From positions 1 through 39,110 of the forward strand of contig SXHP01000059.1 in the NCBI GenBank assembly GCA_005773165.1: DNA of 39,110 nt. The letters are read 5' to 3'. Source of the stretch: Sphingomonadales bacterium (GTDB lineage Bacteria > Pseudomonadota > Alphaproteobacteria > Sphingomonadales > Sphingomonadaceae). The notes below the pieces were generated by a model. That model was not told the origin of the DNA, made no database searches, and worked only from the letters and a program-made list of their open reading frames with translations. The position numbers and the translations under genes are program-made. Positions 1 to 7,914 of the stretch are shown here, piece by piece. Positions within the stretch are counted from its first letter, which is position 1; every line of letters starts with the position of its first letter.

Positions 1-1480
1 GGTGTGAATCATCGTGCCGTTTGGCGCCGGCGGACCGACCGATGTGTTCACCCGTGCCATCGCCGAGGAAGTAGCCCGTCCGAAAGCGCGCACCGTCCTC
101 GGCCAGCGTCAGCCCGACGCCCTCGCGATCAGGGCTGAAGCTGCCGGGCAGGAATTGGCTCCAGGCGTGCCCCGCATAGACGACGGTCTCGAGCTGGGCG
201 GCCGAGAGAAGGCGGGCCGAGACGACCTGCTCGGGCAGGTGCGGCACGTGGCCGGGAACGGGTGCCGGGATCGAGCCCATCGCCACGGACTCGACCAGCG
301 GCGTCGGGTGATCGCCGGCGCTGCCGAACGCGATCCGGCTCGGTCGATACGCGAGATAGATGCCGGCGGGCTCGCCGACCGGCGCGGGATCGTCGAGGCG
401 TGCATAGTCGACCGGCAGGACCTCGTTGCGCGCGGGCGCGTGAAAGCTGCGCGGCGGCGGTACCGGCCGACTTCGGACGGCACGGAACAGCGACACGCTC
501 GAGCTGCGCTTGGCGCTGACCGGATCAACTGCGGCGGCGATGGGCAGTCGCCCGGGGACGATCAGCGCGTCGATCAGATCTGCCACGCGCTCACGGTCGA
601 TCGTTTCCGACGACGAGATCCCCTCCCCACGGTCGATGACGTAGATCCGGACGCAGACGGACGTGCCGTGCTTGCGGAACGCGCGATGCAGGCGGATCGA
701 GGTGCGGACGGCGCAACCCGCGATCGATGTCTCGAACAGCCCGTCCGGCCGGCCCTCGGGCGCGAAGCCCTCGGGCATGATCGCTACCATGCGACCTCCG
801 GGCCGCAGCTGCGCCAGCGCGGCGCGGAGATGCCGGATCGCCGCCACATCGTCCCGGCCGCGTCCAAGCGACCGTGCGAAGGGCGGGTTCATCACGACCA
901 GCGAGGGACGCCCGCCGGGCGGCAGCCACGCGCCGATCGTCGCCGCGTCAACGCCGGTGACGACCGCTTGCGGGAACAGCGCCTCGAGTCGCGCGCGGCG
1001 CCGTGGGTCGATCTCGTTCAGCCGCAGTCCGGCGACGGCGGGAAGCAGCGCGGCGAGAAGGCCGTTGCCCGCGCTCGGTTCGAGGACGTGGTCGTCGGGC
1101 CGCGGCTGAGCGAGGAGCGCGATGAGTCCGGCGAGGTCCACCGGGGTCGAGAACTGCTGCAGGTCTACCTGCGCCTCGCTGCGCACCGTCTGGGTGGGCA
1201 GCCGGTCGAGGAGCGCGGTGAGCGGCGTGAGATCGCCGGGGCAGAGGATCGTGCCGGCACGGAGTTGCAAGTGGCGCACGAGCGCGAACTCGAGGAGCTC
1301 GAAGCTGTCGCGCTGGGACCAGGCGCCGCAGGCGTCGTTGCCACCGGTCGCGGCGACCATCGCCTCGTTGAGCATGGCCCTGGTAATCGGCACGCCTGCC
1401 TCCAGGGAGGGCGCTAGGCAATCGGCGACGGAATTGGCGTGCCGGATGGCGCTGGTGGCGAGGTCTTGCATGGGCGGCAT
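1..1480 (-). CDS. Strawberry-notch-like N6-adenine-type methyltransferase (N-terminal part; continues beyond window start)
   Basis: Open minus-strand frame from ATG at 1480 (MPPMQDLATSAIRHANSVADCLAPSLEAG...) to the window edge; missing from the ORF track because it has no stop in the window. Contains VLEPSAGNGLLAALLP (SAM-binding motif I) and VVMNPPFARS (NPPF catalytic motif IV). Confidence 0.8.
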   Translation of the reverse strand, partial: MPPMQDLATSAIRHANSVADCLAPSLEAGVPITRAMLNEAMVAATGGNDACGAWSQRDSFELLEFALVRHLQLRAGTILCPGDLTPLTALLDRLPTQTVRSEAQVDLQQFSTPVDLAGLIALLAQPRPDDHVLEPSAGNGLLAALLPAVAGLRLNEIDPRRRARLEALFPQAVVTGVDAATIGAWLPPGGRPSLVVMNPPFARSLGRGRDDVAAIRHLRAALAQLRPGGRMVAIMPEGFAPEGRPDGLFETSIAGCAVRTSIRLHRAFRKHGTSVCVRIYVIDRGEGISSSETIDRERVADLIDALIVPGRLPIAAAVDPVSAKRSSSVSLFRAVRSRPVPPPRSFHAPARNEVLPVDYARLDDPAPVGEPAGIYLAYRPSRIAFGSAGDHPTPLVESVAMGSIPAPVPGHVPHLPEQVVSARLLSAAQLETVVYAGHAWSQFLPGSFSPDREGVGLTLAEDGARFRTGYFLGDGTGEHIGRSAGAKRHDDSH

Positions 1481-1509
1481 CTCCGGTGGCGGCCGCCCTT
1501 CCGGCGGCG

Positions 1510-2370
1510 CTACCCCATCGACCCCCCTCCCCTCTTTACCTGGGCCTCGAGCACGGCCGCCCAGTCGTCGAAGGGCGAGGGCGGCGGGTGGCGAATGATG
1601 TCGAGGCCCGGCCGCGCATAGGCGATCATCGCTCGGGCTCCGGCCGCTTCGCCCTCGAGATCCCGGTCCTCGGCGATCACGAGCCGGGTCAGCGTCGTTG
1701 GTAAGACAAGGCGGTCGAGGCGGCGGCCGCCTAGCGACGACCAGGCCGGCACGCCGTGCAGCTGCGCATAGGCGGCGGCGGTTTCGAAGCCTTCCGCGAT
1801 CGCGATCACCTCGCCAGCCTCGGCACCCCGCCACGCCGCCGTCTCCGGCGTGCCGAGCATCAGCTTGGGCCCGGGAGCCCATGGACGATCGAGAAAGATG
1901 CGCTGGACGGCCACCAGCCGATCGCCGACCCGAACCGCAACCAGCAGCGCCGGCAGGAACCGCGTACGAGGTTTCGGGCCGAGCGGGCAGTTTGGTGCGA
2001 AGCGAATGTCACGCAGCGGAAGGACAAGGCCGCGGCGACCGAGATAGTCGGCGGCCGGCGTGCCGACGACCGGTAGCCCTGCATCCCAGAGACGGCGCAC
2101 CGCACTACCGGCCGGCCTGTGGCTTGTCGGGGGTGGCGCGGCATGGCGGACGGGGTCCAGTCGTCGTAATGCCCTCAGGACATCGGTGCTGTCACAGCCG
2201 GCGAAACAGGTCACCAGGATCCCGCGATCTCCCTGGCGCAGCGAAAGGCTTGGCGTTCGGTCGTCGTGACTCGGACAGCAGCACATCGCGTGGTAGCCGT
2301 GCCAGCGACCTCCCAGCGCCGCCACGATGCCAAGCAGCTCGGATCCGGGCCTCAGGGCGGTCAACGGCAT
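1510..2370 (-). CDS. Toprim domain protein with CHC2-like zinc finger (plasmid primase-like)
   Basis: MPLTALRPGSELLGIVAALGGRWHGYHAMCCCPSHDDRTPSLSLRQGDRGILVTCFAGC: CxCP-SHDD...CFAGC zinc-finger pattern, then VIAIAEGFETAAAYAQLHGVPAWSSLG and LVIAEDRDLEG Toprim-like motifs. Start at 2370 is more likely than the ORF-track start at 2421. Confidence 0.8.
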   Translation of the reverse strand: MPLTALRPGSELLGIVAALGGRWHGYHAMCCCPSHDDRTPSLSLRQGDRGILVTCFAGCDSTDVLRALRRLDPVRHAAPPPTSHRPAGSAVRRLWDAGLPVVGTPAADYLGRRGLVLPLRDIRFAPNCPLGPKPRTRFLPALLVAVRVGDRLVAVQRIFLDRPWAPGPKLMLGTPETAAWRGAEAGEVIAIAEGFETAAAYAQLHGVPAWSSLGGRRLDRLVLPTTLTRLVIAEDRDLEGEAAGARAMIAYARPGLDIIRHPPPSPFDDWAAVLEAQVKRGGGSMG

Positions 2371-2449
2371 GGCAGGTCTCCTCTGCCCTGCCGACCCCCC
2401 TCCCCTTTGCTGGCGGCTCACTTCTTCCTAAAAACATCCCTCAAAACCA

Positions 2450-2466
2450 CCGCTGCCCCGCAGCGG
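2450..2466. repeat. Perfect 7-bp hairpin CCGCTGC-CCC-GCAGCGG upstream of the iterons
   Basis: Read directly from sequence. Confidence 0.6.
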
Positions 2467-2541
2467 AAGCAATTCCTGATTCAAGAGATTCTGATTCAGG
2501 GCCGCGAGAGCCGCGGAAAACCGCGAGTCACGAGCCCTCAT

Positions 2542-2661
2542 CCTGACGTCGTGGGGGAAGTAGCCTGACAGGACGGGGGCTTCTTCCTGCCGAATCGGGG
2601 GCGTTTGCCTGACCGTACGGGGGTATCCTGACCGATTGGGGGCATCCTGACCTCATGGGGG
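2542..2661 (+). repeat. oriV: Six iterons, core CCTGAC-N5-GGGGG (one CCTGCC variant): candidate oriV
   Basis: Cores start at 2542, 2564, 2586, 2608, 2627 and 2646 (spacing 22, 22, 22, 19, 19), directly upstream of a replication initiator gene. Confidence 0.85.
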
Positions 2662-2679
2662 ACCCATCAGGCCCGTTAT

Positions 2680-2718
2680 CCTGACCTGACTTGACGGTGG
2701 CGACCGAGTCAGGTCAGG
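2680..2718. promoter_or_regulatory. 12-bp perfect inverted repeat CCTGACCTGACT-N15-AGTCAGGTCAGG: candidate Rep autorepression operator
   Basis: Arms at 2680-2691 and 2707-2718; each contains the iteron half-site CCTGAC; located at the start of repA. Confidence 0.7.
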
Positions 2719-3974
2719 ATGGAGGTGTGGCCAAGGCACTTGAACCTGAAAGCGGCCTCGTCGTCGATCTCGTCGACGACGAAGCGGAAGATTCGGCGAT
2801 CGTCGGTCGTGCCATGCGGGTGTCTTCCGCCTTGTCGGCACGCCGTACGGAGCAGTTCGCCAAGCCCGGCCGGCTCGTCGAGGTTCGCTTCGTCAAGGGC
2901 CAATCGCTCAGTCTCACCGCCTCCCGCCTCCTCGCGCTGATGATCCTTGCCGCGGGCGGCGAAGCGTGGCGGGACACGCCGCACCGGATGCGCAAGGTCG
3001 ACATTCGGCGCGGGCACAAGGGCAACGAGCGGATTTCCGACATGCTCGAGGAGCTGCACCGCACGCTATTCGCTGAGGACGACCGAAGCTGGCGTGGCAA
3101 GAAGGCGACGCGCAAGTTCTCGCTCATCCAGATGTCGAAGGAAGAGGCCGATGACGAGGATGGCGTCGAGGCAGGCTGGATCGAGTGGCAGTTCACGCCC
3201 GACGCGCGGAGGCTAATTCAGGAATCGGAGACCTATGCCGTCCTGAACCGGCAGGCGGTGCTCAAGTTTCGATCGGCCTATGCATTGAAGCTGTATGAGC
3301 TCGGGGCGTTGCGTATCCACCGGCGCCAGCCCGTCTGGCGCTGCGACATGCCAGCGTTGCGCGCCGCGCTCGGAATCGCGCCGGAGATCTACAAGGATTT
3401 CGCGCAGCTACGGCGCAAGGTGCTCGAGACGGCCAAGGCCGAGATTGACCAGCTCGCGCATTTCCAGGTCGAGTGGAAGGAAGTGCGACAGGGGCGAACC
3501 GTTGTCGAGCTCGAGTTCCGCTTCGTCGCCAAAGATCCCCCGGCGCAGATCGACACCGTCGACGAGCTGTCGCGCCATTCGGTCGGGCGACGGCCTCGCC
3601 GCGAAGGCAGTGTCGAGACCCTTGCGATCGCGGCTGTTCCGACAGACGAAGACGACAACGACGATCGGGTGCCTCCCGGCACAATCGACGCGGTTGTCGC
3701 CAAGGTGGCGAGCGCCATGTCCGCGCAGGCCAGGAAGCCCTTCCCTGCCCCGAGCCCCGCGACCTTCCCAACCGGGACGCTGCGGTGGGCGGGTGGCGAG
3801 GAGTTCCTCAAGATCGGGCGCGACTATGCGGGCGGGTGGGATGTGGACCTCGTGGCCGACGCATATCGCTCCCACATGGGCGAGCGGCTGGAGCGGTTGA
3901 CCGGCGCGAAACTCCTCAAGAGTTGGCAGGGCTTTTGCGAAAGCTATGTCGCGCGAAAGGGTCGTCCGCACTGA
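2691..3974 (+). CDS. repA: Plasmid replication initiator, Rep_3/RepB-like winged-helix protein
   Basis: ORF downstream of the iterons. LKFRSAYALKLYELGALRIHRRQ and MPALRAALGIAPEIYKDFAQLRRKVLETAKAEI match Rep_3-type winged-helix architecture. Start uncertain (TTG 2691, GTG 2727 or ATG 2817). Confidence 0.8.
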   Translation: MTVATESGQDGGVAKALEPESGLVVDLVDDEAEDSAIVGRAMRVSSALSARRTEQFAKPGRLVEVRFVKGQSLSLTASRLLALMILAAGGEAWRDTPHRMRKVDIRRGHKGNERISDMLEELHRTLFAEDDRSWRGKKATRKFSLIQMSKEEADDEDGVEAGWIEWQFTPDARRLIQESETYAVLNRQAVLKFRSAYALKLYELGALRIHRRQPVWRCDMPALRAALGIAPEIYKDFAQLRRKVLETAKAEIDQLAHFQVEWKEVRQGRTVVELEFRFVAKDPPAQIDTVDELSRHSVGRRPRREGSVETLAIAAVPTDEDDNDDRVPPGTIDAVVAKVASAMSAQARKPFPAPSPATFPTGTLRWAGGEEFLKIGRDYAGGWDVDLVADAYRSHMGERLERLTGAKLLKSWQGFCESYVARKGRPH

Positions 3975-3975
3975 A

Positions 3976-3991
3976 TTTGCACCGGTGCAAA
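3976..3991. promoter_or_regulatory. Perfect 16-bp palindrome TTTGCACCGGTGCAAA (copy 1): candidate parS or par operator
   Basis: Self-reverse-complementary; same core as 5353-5370. Confidence 0.6.
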
Positions 3992-4016
3992 ACGGCCTGA
4001 CGGTGCGGCCGAACCT

Positions 4017-4033
4017 GCCCCCATCGGGTCAGG
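4017..4033 (-). repeat. Inverted-orientation iteron (CCTGACCCGATGGGGGC on minus strand)
   Basis: Exact CCTGAC-N5-GGGGG match between repA and parA; a plus-strand CCTGAC half-site lies at 3996-4001. Confidence 0.7.
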
Positions 4034-4126
4034 CGGCCATCACTTAGGGCCTATAGGACCTCCCTTTTGCACAAATCGGGCTACCGTTGACCTAAAAGCG
4101 CAAATGCAGCATGACCTCTCCGTGAA

Positions 4127-5344
4127 GTGGAAGGGGGAAGGGTGGCAGGATCGCTGAGGCTTGCAAGCCACGCCGACCGGGATCGGGTGGCGGCGCTTGC
4201 GGAACGCTCGTCGGCAATCCTCGAGAAGCTGCGCGACAGCGCGCAGAGCAAGCGGGCGGACGAACGTCGTGAGCCGCTGTTCACGATCGGCAAGGCGGCC
4301 GAGCTGGTGGGCCGTACCTCCGCCGCGATACGTGAGGCCGAGAAGGACGGCCGGCTTCCGGTCGTCGATCGGACCGAAAGCAACCGGCGCGTGGGCTATA
4401 CGCTCGGCCAGCTGAACGACATGCGAGGCGTGTTCCAGACCCGTCCTTGGCGGCTGCCTGAGGATCCTTGCGCGATCGTGGCGGTGCAGAACTTCAAGGG
4501 CGGTGTCGGCAAGTCGACGCTGTCGGTCCACCTCGCGCAGTATCTCGCGATGCGAGGCTACCGCGTCCTGCTCGTCGACTGTGACAGCCAGGCATCGGCG
4601 ACGACCTTATTCGGGTACGTGCCCGATCTCGACCTCGACGAGTCGCAAACGCTGTATCCGTTCCTCCGCGAGGACGAGCGCACGTCGCTCGATTATGCGA
4701 TCAGGCGCACTCACTTCGACGGTCTCGACCTGATCCCGTCCAACCTGCGGCTGTTCCAGTCGGAATATGAGCTCGCCGCACGCATGGCGCGGGGGCAAGG
4801 AGCGCTCCTGGATCGGCTTCAGCAGGGTATCGCTTCGGTCGCCGACCGCTATGATATCGTCGTCATCGATCCGCCACCCGCACTTGGCGCGATCTCGCTG
4901 TCGGTTCTTCGTGCCGCCAACGCGCTGGTGGTCCCGGTGCCGCCCACGGTGATGGACTTCGCGTCGACCGCGGCGTTCCTCGCCATGCTCGACGAAACCA
5001 TGGAGGTGCTCGCAAACCACGGCATGGAGACCGAGCTCGCCTTTTTGCGCTTCGTCGCTTCCAAGGTCGACGAGAACAAGTCGATGCAGAAGGAGCTGAT
5101 GCGGCTGATGGGCCAGCTCTACGGTCAGTCGCTGGTGCGCACACCGCTCAAGGACTCCGCCGAGATCGACAATGCGAGCGCGCGGCTGATGACCGTCTAC
5201 GAGCTTGACGGTCCCACGACGAGCCGCTCCGTGCGCGATCGTTGCCTCGCCTATCTGGATGGCGTCAACGGCGAAATCGAGATCGACATCAGGTCGATGT
5301 GGCCAAGCCACGAGGCGCGGTTGCGGCGCGAGGGACTGGCATGA
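4127..5344 (+). CDS. parA: ParA partition ATPase with N-terminal HTH (P1 ParA-like)
   Basis: AVQNFKGGVGKSTLSVHLAQYLAMRGYRVLLVDCDSQASATTLFG (deviant Walker A) and DIVVIDPPPALG; N-terminal FTIGKAAELVGRTSAAIREAEKDGRLP MerR-like HTH. GTG start 4127 or 4142. Confidence 0.93.
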   Translation: MEGGRVAGSLRLASHADRDRVAALAERSSAILEKLRDSAQSKRADERREPLFTIGKAAELVGRTSAAIREAEKDGRLPVVDRTESNRRVGYTLGQLNDMRGVFQTRPWRLPEDPCAIVAVQNFKGGVGKSTLSVHLAQYLAMRGYRVLLVDCDSQASATTLFGYVPDLDLDESQTLYPFLREDERTSLDYAIRRTHFDGLDLIPSNLRLFQSEYELAARMARGQGALLDRLQQGIASVADRYDIVVIDPPPALGAISLSVLRAANALVVPVPPTVMDFASTAAFLAMLDETMEVLANHGMETELAFLRFVASKVDENKSMQKELMRLMGQLYGQSLVRTPLKDSAEIDNASARLMTVYELDGPTTSRSVRDRCLAYLDGVNGEIEIDIRSMWPSHEARLRREGLA

Positions 5345-5352
5345 GAAGCGAG

Positions 5353-5370
5353 TTTTGCACCGGTGCAAAA
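5353..5370. promoter_or_regulatory. Perfect 18-bp palindrome TTTTGCACCGGTGCAAAA (copy 2): candidate parS or par operator
   Basis: Self-reverse-complementary, in the parA-parB intergenic gap. Confidence 0.65.
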
Positions 5371-5390
5371 TCGGGATTTGAGGTGGCCGT

Positions 5391-6410
5391 ATGAGCGGAA
5401 AGAACAGCAGTTTCGCCGCCGACCTGGCGAACGCTATCGACACCCAGTCGGACCTGCCCGCGCGCCCCGCCAGACTGGCGACGGGTGTGCTCGCGGGTCG
5501 CGGCAACCGGCTCGCCGACCTCGCGTCCGGCTCGCTCGTCAACCGCGTTGTCGAGCTTGTAGACCCGGCGCGGTGCAGGATGTGGCCCGGTCACAACCGC
5601 GATTATGCCTCGCTCTCGGAGGAGCGTTGCCACGATCTGATTGAAAGCCTCAAGGCGCAGGGCAAGCAGGAGATGCCGGCGCTGGTGCGGCGCTTGCCGG
5701 GTGACCCGGATCATGAGTTCGAGGTGATCTCCGGGGCGCGGCGGCACTGGTCGGTCAGTTGGCTGCGCAGCCACAACTACGCGGACTTTCGCTTCCTGAT
5801 CGAGATCCGCGACCTAACCGACGAGGAAGCCTTCCGGCTCTCCGACCTCGAGAACCGCGCGCGCGTGGACATCTCGGATTTCGAGCGCGCGAGGGACTAC
5901 CTTCGCGCGCTGGACGAGTATTACGGCGGCAAGCAGGGAGCGATGGCCGAGCGGCTGAAGGTGAGCGGGAGCTGGATGAGCCGGTATCTCGATCTGGCGC
6001 GCCTGCCGCCCAGCATCCTTGCCGCGTTCGCCTCGCCACATGACCTCGGCATCAAGCATGTGACGATGCTGAAACCTTTGCTCAAGCCCGCCGATCGGCG
6101 AGCCCGAGTGGAGAGGGCAGCGACTGAGCTGGCGGCCCGACGCGGGGCAGGGGAGGGCGGGCCCTTCTCGCCACCCGAGGTCATCCGCTACCTCAAGGCG
6201 GCAGCCGACGCCCCCAAGAAGTCAGGCTCCCCCAAGAAGTCAGGATCGGGCAGTGTCATCGCGAACGCCAATGGCATGCCGGTTTTGCGCTTGGATCGGC
6301 AATCGAAAAAGTCAGTTACCTTGACGCTGCTGCCGCGCGACGGAGCGTCGCGGGCGGACGTGCAGACAGCGTTCAACGAGGTGCTCGACCGCCACTGGCC
6401 TGCCGACTGA
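5391..6410 (+). CDS. parB: ParB/Spo0J-like partition protein
   Basis: HEFEVISGARRHWSVSWLR, DLTDEEAFRLSDLENRARVDISDFERARDYLRALDEYYGG and QGAMAERLKVSGSWMSRYLDLARLPP: ParB nuclease-like and HTH motifs; adjacent to parA. Confidence 0.93.
   Translation: MSGKNSSFAADLANAIDTQSDLPARPARLATGVLAGRGNRLADLASGSLVNRVVELVDPARCRMWPGHNRDYASLSEERCHDLIESLKAQGKQEMPALVRRLPGDPDHEFEVISGARRHWSVSWLRSHNYADFRFLIEIRDLTDEEAFRLSDLENRARVDISDFERARDYLRALDEYYGGKQGAMAERLKVSGSWMSRYLDLARLPPSILAAFASPHDLGIKHVTMLKPLLKPADRRARVERAATELAARRGAGEGGPFSPPEVIRYLKAAADAPKKSGSPKKSGSGSVIANANGMPVLRLDRQSKKSVTLTLLPRDGASRADVQTAFNEVLDRHWPAD
6211..6244 (-). repeat. Two tandem iteron-core copies within parB (CCTGACTTCTTGGGGG on minus strand)
   Basis: cccccaagaagtcagg at 6211-6226 and 6229-6244, 18-bp period, encoding PKKSGS PKKSGS. 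Confidence 0.75.
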
Positions 6411-6507
6411 CTTCTCTCAGCTTACGCGGTGCCCTGAGGACAGGCTTTGGGCGGCTGCAAGGCCAAGCATGTCTCGGCGACCGTTTGGAACCACGCCCAG
6501 CCACTTC

Positions 6508-7368
6508 TCAGTCAGCGCCACTGAAACTAAATACGCGCGCGGTTCTGCCGCTGGTTGGCGTCCTTGTAGCAGTGGCAGCTGCGTCCGCGCGAAAGTCGAG
6601 GAGCGCGGCTTCGCGAACGACGCTCAAATGCCAACCACGCGTGACGCTGGACACGTAGCCTAGCGTCTCGCTGATGCGCGGCACCGCCCAGCGCGCCCTG
6701 ACCCGCCCAGGTCCCGCATTGTAGGCGGCGAGCGCGAGATCGACGCGCCCGAACGTCGTCAGCTGTTCGCGCAGATATCGCGCGCCCCCGCGCAGGTTCG
6801 ACAGCGCATCGAACGGATTGGCGACCGCCAGATAGCGCGCGGTCGCGGGCATCAGCTGCGACAGGCCGACAGCGCCCTTTGGCGACACGGCGGTCATGTC
6901 GTAGCGGCTCTCCTGCACGACCAGAGCGTCGAACAGCCCCACGGGCACGCCTGCCTCGCAGGCCGCTAGGGCGACGATCGGGAAGAGACGCGCGCGGCGC
7001 GCCTCGGTCGCGAGCGCCAGGTCGCGGCGTGGCCGGTAGGGTAGGGGATTGCAGCCGGCCGGCAGCTCGGGCCAGGTCGCTGCGAACAGGGAATGAGCCG
7101 CAGCGGGCCGCATCCAGCTCGGGACCCGGATGAAGGAAGGCGGCGGGGCCATCGGCACCACTGGAAGGCTCTGCTCGGCGAACGAGGTGATCAACGCCGG
7201 CTCCAGCGAGGACGGCTCGACACCTGGCGATGCCTCCTCCGCTGCGGGCGCATCGAAGGTGAGGAGCTCGACGCGCTGGGCGGCAGCCTGGTTGAACGGT
7301 GCGCCACACGCGAGCAGGGCGCCGCCGCCGTGCGCGATCGCGCGCGCAACCCAAAACCGATTGCTCAC
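6508..7368 (-). CDS. Lytic transglycosylase (SLT domain, VirB1-like)
   Basis: FDALVVQESRYDMTAVSPKGAVGLSQLMPATARYLAVANPFDALSNLRGGARYLREQL...LALAAYNAGPGRV is the SLT signature. GTG start at 7368 overlaps the upstream stop (GTGA). Confidence 0.92.
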   Translation of the reverse strand: MSNRFWVARAIAHGGGALLACGAPFNQAAAQRVELLTFDAPAAEEASPGVEPSSLEPALITSFAEQSLPVVPMAPPPSFIRVPSWMRPAAAHSLFAATWPELPAGCNPLPYRPRRDLALATEARRARLFPIVALAACEAGVPVGLFDALVVQESRYDMTAVSPKGAVGLSQLMPATARYLAVANPFDALSNLRGGARYLREQLTTFGRVDLALAAYNAGPGRVRARWAVPRISETLGYVSSVTRGWHLSVVREAALLDFRADAAATATRTPTSGRTARVFSFSGAD

Positions 7369-7859
7369 GCCGCCCTCCCGGTCTGCGCGAAGGGATCGAA
7401 CGCCGCGAACTGGTCGGCGAGCCGGGCGACCGCATGATGCGCCAGGGTCTCGCACCGTTCGCGCGTGAGCGCGGCGAGGATGATTCCGCAGTTGAGGTCG
7501 CCCGACTGTCTGGACATCATGACGATGTCAGCGAGCACCGTCTGCGCGTAGTAGCACAGGTTGCGGAAGGTGGGGTCGAAGTAGAGCTCGGGCGCACCCA
7601 TGACATCGACGGCCATTGCGAGTCGGCGCCGGTCGATATTGAGATAGTCGACCAGATCGTCGAGCGTGCGATCGGTCATCGGCCGCTCCCCGCGCCGGAC
7701 CTTGCCGAGATAGGAGCGATCGAGCGTCAAGGCCCGCGCCACCTCGGCATCTGAGAGTCGCTGGCGGCGCATGCACTCGGCAATCACCGTCCGGCAGCCT
7801 GCCAGGCGGTCATGTTTCGCGGTGTTCGGCGGCTCCGGTACGTCCGTGTCAGTCGTCAT
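7365..7859 (-). CDS. HTH (XRE-like) DNA-binding protein
   Basis: MRRQRLSDAEVARALTLDRSYLGKVRRGERPMTDRTLDDLVDYLNID HTH pattern; overlaps the transglycosylase gene. Confidence 0.7.
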   Translation of the reverse strand: MTTDTDVPEPPNTAKHDRLAGCRTVIAECMRRQRLSDAEVARALTLDRSYLGKVRRGERPMTDRTLDDLVDYLNIDRRRLAMAVDVMGAPELYFDPTFRNLCYYAQTVLADIVMMSRQSGDLNCGIILAALTRERCETLAHHAVARLADQFAAFDPFAQTGRAA

Positions 7860-7886
7860 CGGCGAATCCCCCCGGATTCGCGCCCT

Positions 7887-7914
7887 ATAATGTTTTATAG
7901 CGAAGTCGTGTCAA
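7887..7914 (-). promoter_or_regulatory. Sigma70-type promoter TTGACA-N16-CATTAT for the HTH/transglycosylase genes
   Basis: Minus strand: TTGACA (7914-7909), 16-bp spacer, CATTAT (7892-7887). Inverted repeat CTATAA-TGTT-TTATAG (7885-7900) covers the -10; a second hairpin GCGAATCC-CCCC-GGATTCGC (7862-7881) lies in the leader. Confidence 0.65.

Noticed and set aside
14-1417. 467-aa plus-strand ORF in the ORF track
   Set aside because: Antisense shadow of the real minus-strand methyltransferase, which has NPPF and EPSAGNG motifs; the translation is Arg/Gly-rich without domain motifs.
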